Shown piece by piece: positions 56,282 to 64,000 of a stretch of DNA of 64,000 nt. The notes beneath the pieces are model-generated. The model did no database searches and was not told the origin of the DNA. It saw only the letters and a program-made list of their open reading frames with translations. The number at the start of each line of letters is the position of its first letter. Positions within the stretch are counted from its first letter, which is position 1. The DNA comes from Anaeromyces robustus (Eukaryota > Neocallimastigomycota > Neocallimastigomycetes > Neocallimastigales > Neocallimastigaceae). A program made the position numbers and the translations under genes. The stretch lies in the NCBI GenBank assembly GCA_002104895.1, contig MCFG01000001.1, positions 30,001 through 94,000 of the forward strand. The letters run 5' to 3'.

Positions 56282-56797
56282 CTAATTCATATCTTTAAGT
56301 TTATCAAATGCGTAATGCTCATCAAGAATAAAATTAAGTATCAAGTAATATATATTAATTTCATAATCTTCGTCAATATACAAAGAAAATCCCAGAGAAT
56401 TTTTCCTATTAATATCTTCAATATTCGAATATAAATTATTAGAAAAGCTAAATAAAAACTCTTAATATCCTTCAAAAGTTTTGAATTGAAAAGTCCAATG
56501 TAAAAAAAAATTTCTTTATACAAAAAATTAATCTTTGTAAAAAATAATTTATCAAAAAGTAATATAGTAGCATACATAATAATAAAAATTACATATAAGT
56601 AAATAATATATAATGCAAAAAATGTATAGGGAATTTATTTGAAAGTTGATTATTCAACGAGACATGATCTTTCGAGGTAAGGTAGAGGTTTGTAATAAAA
56701 TTAAGACATTTACCATGTATACCAAGATTTTCCATTCCAGTGGAAAATCCAAAATTCTATGAACTAAACGTGTCAATAATACTCCAATGTTGAGAGA
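56282..56797 (-). pseudogene. Relic of a non-LTR retrotransposon (LINE) reverse transcriptase
   Basis: A local patch of more balanced composition contains minus-strand protein fragments. One frame from about 56797 to 56629, with a single TAG, includes MENLGIHGKCLNFITNLYLT then SKDHVSLNNQLSNKFP. This resembles the LINE RT segment preceding the RGVRQG block (LGI-x-GKC-x-x-F-I-x-x-LYL-x-S). After about 180 unaligned bases, 56450-56282 reads FSNNLYSNIEDINRKNSLGF then DEDYEINIYY and a stop. That recalls the NLFINDL region after the PLSP block. The catalytic YADD motif is not seen. No long frame survives. Elements of this class could have mobilised the SINE, but this copy is dead. The assignment rests on motif resemblance only. 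Confidence 0.4.
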
Positions 56798-57753
56798 GAT
56801 TGAAAATAATAGAAAAAAAAAGTTGATTTTTTCTATATAATTTATAATATAATCTTATTTAAAAAAAACTATTTAAACATATATATATATTAACTTTGAC
56901 AATTGATCTAACTGATATCCATCAAGACGACATTTTTTTTACTAGGCTGTCCTTCTTGTAATATTAACCAACTCTCTTAAAAATATAGTATAATAATAAT
57001 TAAAAAAATTATTATTTATAAATTAATTATTAATTTTTTTTTTAATTATTATTAATATAAAATGATTTAAAACAATAAATTATTATATTTAGATACTCAA
57101 AATAAACAATCATAAAAATAATTTTAAAAATAAACACAAAAATTTTCAAAACAATTTAATATCAAATTATTTTTTATTATTAATTATTTTTTATTTTTTT
57201 ATTTTTGGGTTTAAACCTTTATTTTTTATTATTATAGTTTTAAAACTATATTTTTATTATTCTATTTTTTCTTTAATAATATTTATAAACATTATTTTTT
57301 TTTAATATTGATAAATAATATATATTGTTTTTATAATTTTAAGGTATTTATGATTTATTATTATTTTATTTTATTTTATTTTATTTTATTTTATTTTTTA
57401 TTTTGATTTTATTTTATTTTTGATTTTTGATTTTGTTTTTATTTTTATTTTTTGTTTTTATTTTATTATTTTTATTTTATTTCTATTTTTATTTTATTTT
57501 TATTTTTTAATTTTATTTTTATTTTTTGATTTTATTTTTATTTTTTAATTTTATTTTTATTTTTTGATTTTATTTATTTTTTGATTTTACTTTTATTTTT
57601 GTTTTTATATTTTAATTTTATTTTTATTTTTTTTAATCATAAATTATTTTAATAACTATATTTTTTTTGCTTATAAATATTGGCTTCAAAATTTATCAAT
57701 TTTTAATATTTGATAAAATATTAATGATATTCAATAAATTTACTTATTTAAAT
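56798..57753. other. Intergenic with TTTTA-type repeats
   Basis: A T-rich block of TTTTA/TTTTTGATTTTA units (57358-57640) lies just 3' of the Cys-rich gene at 57754. No gene is seen. Confidence 0.5.
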
Positions 57754-58428
57754 TTATTGGAAGTTTGAAACACGAGCATTATTAGCAACAGCATATTCAA
57801 CGAGGTATTCAAGACATTTTTGAGCTTGGTATTCCTTCTTATTACAGATAGTGTTGCTAGAAAGATTTTCTTCAACACAGTAACGTTTACCATTGATGTT
57901 ACCACAGTGAGTTTCTCCTTCTTCCTTACCTTCTGGAACGAAACAGATGTAATTGTAGATGCTGCTACCATCTCTAACAACAATACCACCCTTAGCTTTA
58001 CAGTCAGTACCATCTTCTCTTGGAGTTAAGACGTATCTTTTATTTTCTGGGAAAGTAATTATTGGTCTGTTTAATTTAAAACCACTAGCAACAGATAATT
58101 CAAGAATTTTTCCTAAACAATCTCTTTCGTTAGCAAAGCGGTATTCTTTGTCACAGAACATGACATTGGTATTTTCACGTGAAATACAAAGAACAGAACC
58201 ATCATGTTTAATACAGAAGTTCTTATCAGAAACACTGGAGTTAGCTTCATTGTCAGAGTACTTGATTAAACAAGCGTAAGTTAAAGTACCGTTTTCTTCA
58301 AGAAGTGGAATACCATTCATAGCTTCACATTTTTCTTTAATAAAATCGAAATGAGAACTAACTGGAATGGCATTAGTCATACCGAATAAAGCGACAGCAG
58401 CAAAACCTAAAATACTCTTGAAATTCAT
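57754..58428 (-). CDS. Secreted Cys-rich protein, intact two-module member with G+C-richer codons
   Basis: This 224-residue frame starts at ATG 58428 with a signal peptide (MNFKSILGFAAVALFGMTNA). Module 1 has Cys34, 53, 72, 81, 92 and 104 (CEAMNGIPL, ACLIKY, FCIKHDGSVLCISRENTNV). A spacer RPIITFPENKRYVLTPRED follows. Module 2 has Cys143, 162, 175, 184, 195 and 205 (CKAKGGIVV, ICFVPEG, HCGNINGKRYCVEENLS). It is the same family as the genes at 39.2, 45.0 and 49.7 kb. It uses C- and G-ending codons (AAG, GTC, AAC, GGC) much more often than they do, which often marks highly expressed genes in A+T-rich genomes. The CDS is complete and the product should be extracellular. Function is unknown. Confidence 0.85.
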   Translation of the reverse strand: MNFKSILGFAAVALFGMTNAIPVSSHFDFIKEKCEAMNGIPLLEENGTLTYACLIKYSDNEANSSVSDKNFCIKHDGSVLCISRENTNVMFCDKEYRFANERDCLGKILELSVASGFKLNRPIITFPENKRYVLTPREDGTDCKAKGGIVVRDGSSIYNYICFVPEGKEEGETHCGNINGKRYCVEENLSSNTICNKKEYQAQKCLEYLVEYAVANNARVSNFQ

Positions 58429-60286
58429 TTTTGTAATATGCTTTGTTTTTTTTATTAAATTAAATTAAAAATTTTTATTTGTTTTTTGTTTTGTTATTAA
58501 ATAATTTATGTTTTTTATTTTTATTTTTTTTATTTAATTTTTTTTTATTTAAAATAAATGTGTGTAGAGCAAAAAAAGATCGTACATTTTTCAAATATTT
58601 ATACTTTTTTTTTTTCAAATGTAACAATAATAATAAATAAATATTAAATTGATAATGTAGATAAAATAATATTAATAATAAAAATATATATATAACTATT
58701 ATATATTAACATATATTAAAAAAAAAAAAAAAAAAAAAAGATGAAAGAAGAAAGAAAGAAAAAAAAATGTATAATACATTAAATATAAATATCAATATAA
58801 TTAAATATAATTTAATATAATATGTAACATATATTAACTCTTGATTAAATATAATTCAATAGATAAAAATTAAATATTTAAAAACTTTTTTAATATATTT
58901 AAAATAAAAAAATTTTTTTTAATATTTAAAATGTTCATAAATTTAAATAAATAATAAAAATTAAAAAAAAATTAAAAATAACAAGAAAAAAAAACAAAAT
59001 TTAAATAAAAAAAATTAACAATATATCATAATATATTATGAATATATATAAATTATAATTTTTAAATATAATTTAATATAATAATATATTACCATTTATA
59101 TTTTAATATACAAAACAAAATTCTACCAAAATAAAATAAAATAAAATAAAAAAAATAAAATAAAAAAAAATTAAAAAAAATAAAAATTATGTATTTTCTA
59201 TCATTTAATTAACTACTAATACATAATATATTTTTCGAATATATGTATTATATAAAAACAATAATTATTATAAATTATTTATTATACGGCGTATGTAAAG
59301 TATTTCTATTTTTTTTTAATTTTTAAAAAAAAAACAAAACTTTAAATATAGTAAACATTATTTATTTATTTAATTATTTATTTATGTATTAATAGTAATA
59401 CATGAAATACATTACTAAAGTACGTTTAAAATAATCAAATTTATTATATAATAAATATCCAAACATATTTTTTTAATTAATCTTTATCCACTATTTTATT
59501 AATTATTTTTTTTAGCTAATATTTTATTTCTGTATATAAAATTTTTTTCACTATTTGTTTATTTATTATTAATATTTATTATTTATTAACTTTTTTTTTT
59601 TTAAATTTGTATTTATGTAAATTATTATATTAATTAATTATTAATTATTTAATTATTAATTATTAATAATAATAATTTTAATTATTTTTTTTTTATTTTT
59701 TTAGGCTTTTTTTTTTTTAATTTTTTTTTTTTTAATTTTTCTGTTTTCCCTTTTTATCTGTATTTTATTTTGTACTCATAAACATTTTAAATAATAAAAT
59801 AATAATTAAAATAAAATGTAAATAAATTAATTATAAAGTATATTTGATTATATTACTGCTTATATATTAAAATATATATAATAATATATACTGATGGTCA
59901 ATGAAATAAAAAGAAAGATTTAATTCTTAAAATATATAAATGAATATAAAAATATATAAATAAATAAATTTATATTAATTAATAAATTGATAAATAAATA
60001 ATATTTAATATTTAAATAAATAATTTAAATTTAAGTCATAATAAAATTTTTTGTATCACTTAAAATATTTCTGTATAAGAAAAAATTACAAATACAAAAT
60101 TAATAATAAAAAAACTAAACAATGGATAAAAAGTTTCACAATAAAAAAAAAATATATTATTTATACTTTATAAAAAAAAAAAAAGAAAAAAATAGAAATA
60201 AACTTTTAAACTTTTATCTTTTTTTTGTTTTGTAACAACGAATAATATGAAATAATATTAAATTGAAAATCAAAAACTAAATTAAA

Positions 60287-60318
<32 letters not shown>

Positions 60319-60955
60319 CGTATAAAAAAATATAATAAATATTAAAAATTATAAAAAAAAAATTATAAAATTATACCCTTTTTATTTTATCTCTTTAGTT
60401 TTATCTTTTTTTAAAAAAAATGATACATTTAATGACAGAATATTTTATTATTATTTTTATTTTATTATTATTTATAGAATACTTTATTAACATTTTTATG
60501 ATAACGTTATATTAATATGTTATTTTTTTAATATTTATTTGCATGGTACTTTTATTAATATTTGTACAGTGTTTTTTTTTTTTTTATCATATTGTTTTTT
60601 TTTTTTTTTGCTTTATTCTATATATTAAAGTTCATATAAAAATACTTTATTTTTAATTACTGCTTTATATTATTAACATTTAAAATACTGTAATATTGTG
60701 TAATTTGATATAATTATATTTTAAAACCATGAAAATTATTTATCATAAATGTTTGTTATTCCTTTTACTCATTATAGTTTATGTTTTGTATTTTATATAT
60801 TGCTTTTTTTTTGGTTTTATTTTTCTCTTTTATCATTACATATTATTTTTATCTATTAATGTATCACATACAACTAAGGAAATTACGAAATGTCTCTCAC
60901 TTTTATTATTTTTTTTCTGTTTTTTTATACAGAATTTTATAATATTTTTTTTTTT
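58429..60955. other. Intergenic, nothing recognised
   Basis: A/T runs (58719-58739, 60296-60318), AAAAT repeats (59132-59160) and TTAAT motifs. The plus-strand frame starting at 60729 is Phe/Leu low complexity and runs into the SINE tail, so I do not call it. Confidence 0.45.
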
Positions 60956-60963
60956 TTTTGAAG

Positions 60964-60967
<4 letters not shown>
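60956..60967. repeat. Target-site duplication, left copy (SINE copy 2)
   Basis: TTTTGAAGTATA is repeated exactly at 61456-61467 on the other side of the inverted SINE. Confidence 0.85.
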
Positions 60968-61020
<53 letters not shown>

Positions 61021-61455
61021 ATGACCGGGGTATGCTTCTTTGACCTTCCCTAATGTGAAGCAGTAAGCCCACTCCCTAATAATTAGGTGGTAGTGTGTCC
61101 CTCATGGACTGCCATACTGAAAGTCAGCTTCGGCTTTCCCAATCATGTACAATAATTGCTGAATTTATATCCGCAAGCCACACATTCTCGGTGCCCGACA
61201 AACCTCAAACAAGGCTGATGAAAAGCCCAATGGTCACGTGATTCTAATTCACTTGGTTATTCTACGTTATTGATTGGTACAGGTTGGATTTTCTCAAAGA
61301 AACAATATTAAAGACTATAAGTGTCAGGCAGTACAATAAATTATTAAATTAAGAAGTTTGGTATAATTAAGGAAGGACAATACTTAACCTGGCGGTCGAA
61401 CAAGTCCTGATGAAAAACCCACATAGAGGAAACATCAGACCCGCGGGGTCGAACC
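60968..61455 (-). mobile_element. 5'-truncated SINE (copy 2), inverted, with long poly(A) tail
   Basis: Reading the minus strand from 61455, the sequence begins exactly at the B box (GGTTCGACCCCGCGG). It follows copy 1 to GGTCATAGC at 61018, then about 50 A (60968-61017). The non-tail part is 438 bases in both copies and appears identical by eye. The tRNA-like upstream part with the A box is missing. The element sits between exact 12-bp duplications of TTTTGAAGTATA, so the truncation happened during insertion by incomplete reverse transcription and not by later deletion. Without an A box this copy probably cannot be transcribed by pol III. Near-identity and the long A tail mean a very recent insertion. 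Confidence 0.85.
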
Positions 61456-61467
61456 TTTTGAAGTATA
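61456..61467. repeat. Target-site duplication, right copy (SINE copy 2)
   Basis: Exact match to 60956-60967, directly abutting the truncated 5' end of the inverted SINE. Confidence 0.85.
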
Positions 61468-64000
61468 ATTTTATAATATTTTTTTTTTATGTCGCACAAA
61501 AAAAATTATCAAATTTATGTATTTGTAATATGTGTTAATATGTGTTAATATGTGTAAATATCACTGTAATCAATTAATATCTTTTTTTTTTATATTAATA
61601 TCATTATGATCAGTATTTTTCTCTTTTTTTGTTTCATTTGAAAAAATAATTATTAATATAAAGATATTATATATAAATATATAGATATAATATATAAATA
61701 TAATATTATGAATTATATAAATCATCAATTTATATATTAAAATACAGAAAATAAAGAAAATAAAAAATTATACTTTGCCATTTTATACAGAACAAAGATA
61801 CAAAAAGATTTTGGAAATGTAATAATTATTAGATAATTAATAAAAAATACAATACATTATTTTACAATATAATTTTTCTTACACATATAATTGCATAAAA
61901 TAAGAAACTTATTTAACCATTTTTACATGATAAAATATGATAAAAAATTAAAAATGTAATATAAAAAAATAATAACAATAAAAATGGTATTTATTAATAA
62001 TAATTAATTTAATTCCATATTATTGTTATTATTGTACTATTTAAAAAAAAGGTATATAAAAATACATAAATAAATAAATATTGAAAATAAGAAAGTAAAA
62101 ATTTAAATAAATTAAAAATATAAAATTAAAAAAAAATAACATAAAAATTATAAAAATAAAAAAAAATTTAAAAATAAATAAAACAAATAATTGCTATATA
62201 AAGACTTTAGTAATACCATAAAAGATTTTTGTTAAAAAATTCTAGAGTGTTTTAGGTATGTTTTATGTATTATTGATAATTATTAAAAATTAACAAATTT
62301 TAAAAAAAATATTCAATTCTAGAACTGAAATTTGAATTTAAATTTTTATTAATTATAATTATCATTTAATTATTATTTAATTATTGTTTAATTATTATTT
62401 AATTATTGTTTAAATATTGTTATATTGTTAATAATTATTGTTTTGTTTCTTTTAAAACTCTATAATAATATCGCAAATGGAAAACCTTAAAGTTAAAATA
62501 CTTTAATTTATTAAAATTACGAATTTCTTTTTTTCCTTTTTTTATTTTCACATTTGATTTTCACATTTGATTTTCACATTATTAATTTTTATAATTATTA
62601 ATTATTAATTATTAAATATTGATTATTGATTATTGATTATTCCATTAAAAAATTTATTATTAATTTTTTAATATTATTATTAATTAATTAATTATTAATA
62701 AGAAGAAAGCTTTATTTTTTCTTATTATTTCTATTGAATAAAAAAAAATTTTTTTTTTCAATCTTTTGTGTCAAAACTTTAATTAATAAATTTTATGGAA
62801 TTAAAAATAAATAATTTTTATTAAATAATCTTTTTTAGATAAATTAAAAAAAAAAACTAATTAATTTAATTTAATTAAAAATAATTTAATTAAATAAAAT
62901 TATTAAATAAAAACAAAAACAAAATTAAAAAAATAAATAAATAAATTGGTAGAATATTCATATCTGATTTTTTTAAGCATGGTACAGTAAATAAAAAATA
63001 ACAAAAAATAAATAAATTTATAAATAAATATATATATAAATAAATAAATATATATATAAATATATATATAAATAAATAAATATGAAAATAAATGAATAAA
63101 TAAATATTAAAATAAATAATGAAAATAACCAAAAAAAAAATAAACTAAATATAAAAATAATAAATTTTATATTTATTACATCCTTTTTTTTTTTATTTTT
63201 GTTTTTTATTAAATCACAATAAAATAAAAAAAAATTATGCAAATAAATAAATAAATAAATAAATATAAACACAATTGATTTAAGCTTTTTTTTTATTTAT
63301 TATTTAAATTGCTAATACTTTTTATTAATCATTAATGGTTGTTATCATTATTCATTATCATTATCATTATACATGTTTTAATATTATGATACATTTTACT
63401 ACTTGTTATAGTCTAGTTTTTATAATAGGTGACATTTTTAAATTTATAAAATTTTAAAATTATAAAAAAAAGAAAGGAAAAAAAAAAAGAAACAAAAAAT
63501 AAAAAATAAAATAAAATAAATAAATAAAAAATATTTGTATATTTTTATTTTGTTAGGCTATAGTAAAAATACTTGAATTGGTCATTATTAAAATTATTTA
63601 TTAAAATTATGTTTATTTTATTTATTCGTACAATAATTATTTATTATTTATTATTTATTTAACTATTTATTATTAAGATTATCCACTATTACAAATTTTA
63701 TATAATTATCAAATATTATTAAATACTAAGATTATTAATTTAAAATATTAAATTTATCATATATTAATATATAAATGTAAAAAAAAAAAAAAGTATATTT
63801 AATAATGTTAAAACGTTAAGCTATTAATTATTATAAAAAAAAAGTGGAAAATACAAGTGTAAAATAAAAAATAAACTGAGATAGTGGATTTTACTCATAT
63901 AAAAATATAATTATTATAATAAAACAAAAATAAAATAAGTATTTTCATTAAATAGTATTACAAATATACAATTTATTTTAAAACTATTTTTTACATAATA
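61468..64000. other. Right-end intergenic region
   Basis: Short decamer repeats (aatatgtgtt, three times) lie at 61527-61560. AAAT/ATAT arrays lie at 63000-63120 and 63236-63262, and CATTAT repeats at 63340-63372. No gene, RNA gene or element is supported. Confidence 0.5.

Noticed and set aside
60729-61043. 104-codon plus-strand frame
   Set aside because: Phe/Leu low complexity that runs through the poly(T) tail into the SINE; not a gene.
61385-61445. Hammerhead-ribozyme-like CTGATGA and GAAAC motifs on the plus strand of the second SINE copy
   Set aside because: The bases between CTGATGA and GAAA cannot form stem II, and the second CTGATGA in the element has no GAAA partner. The core does not fold as a hammerhead.
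60929-61490. Shared AATTTTATAATATTTTTTT on both sides of SINE copy 2, suggesting a longer target duplication
   Set aside because: The order relative to TTTTGAAGTATA differs on the two sides and the motif is mostly T run; chance or an older local repeat is simpler.

Overview
The window is extremely A+T-rich eukaryotic DNA. Its genes are short islands separated by kilobases of A/T runs and TTA, TTTA and AAAAT microsatellites. Several genes carry small GT-AG introns that are richer in A+T than their exons. The gene content points to an anaerobic gut fungus (Neocallimastigomycota): a secreted LRR protein with hevein-type chitin-binding modules (CBM18) on Thr-rich linkers, a class-C-type 7TM receptor with a bacterial solute-binding-protein ectodomain, a secreted SGNH esterase, Cys-rich secreted families, ankyrin proteins with many repeats, and Asn-rich tracts. 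This assignment is an inference; no species-level marker is present.

Layout. 0-6.1 kb: the first exon of an LRR-family gene running off the left edge, then a complete 10-exon LRR/CBM18 gene in which all nine introns are phase 2 (both minus strand). 8.3-15.5 kb: a 13-repeat ankyrin-like protein and a small ankyrin protein (minus). 16.4-18.2 kb: a three-exon Asn-rich small protein and a decayed Cys-rich protein (minus). 19.6-21.6 kb: a four-exon Old Yellow Enzyme of the YqjM class (plus). 23.8-24.3 kb: a full-length tRNA-Ala-derived SINE with an 11-bp target-site duplication. 27.3-28.6 kb: a secreted SGNH/GDSL esterase broken by one in-frame TAA. 31.2-32.2 kb: a secreted, probably GPI-anchored histidine-phosphatase-fold protein that has lost its catalytic His motifs. 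33.6-36.9 kb: a five-exon SBP-ectodomain 7TM receptor (minus).

39.2-58.4 kb: four scattered members of one Cys-rich secreted family. Two are intact with 12 Cys in two duplicated modules, one has only the first module, and one has a frameshifted signal peptide. Interspersed with them are an orphan 3' fragment of an LRR gene beside a ~400-bp TTTA array, a small secreted repeat-peptide precursor with dibasic sites and a nonsense codon, and a relic of a non-LTR retrotransposon reverse transcriptase. 60.97-61.46 kb: a second SINE copy, inverted and cut off exactly at its B box, with a 12-bp target-site duplication. Its 438-nt body is the same length as that of the first copy and reads identically by eye.

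The genes do not form an operon or an obvious cluster. The common theme is the cell surface and secretion (chitin or glycan binding, sensing, esterase, small secreted proteins), together with rapid family turnover: duplications, truncations, slippage frameshifts, nonsense mutations and recent SINE mobility. The strongest candidates for something undescribed are the SINE family, the dibasic repeat-peptide precursor, the duplicated 6-Cys family and the LRR/CBM18 family built from exons of uniform phase.
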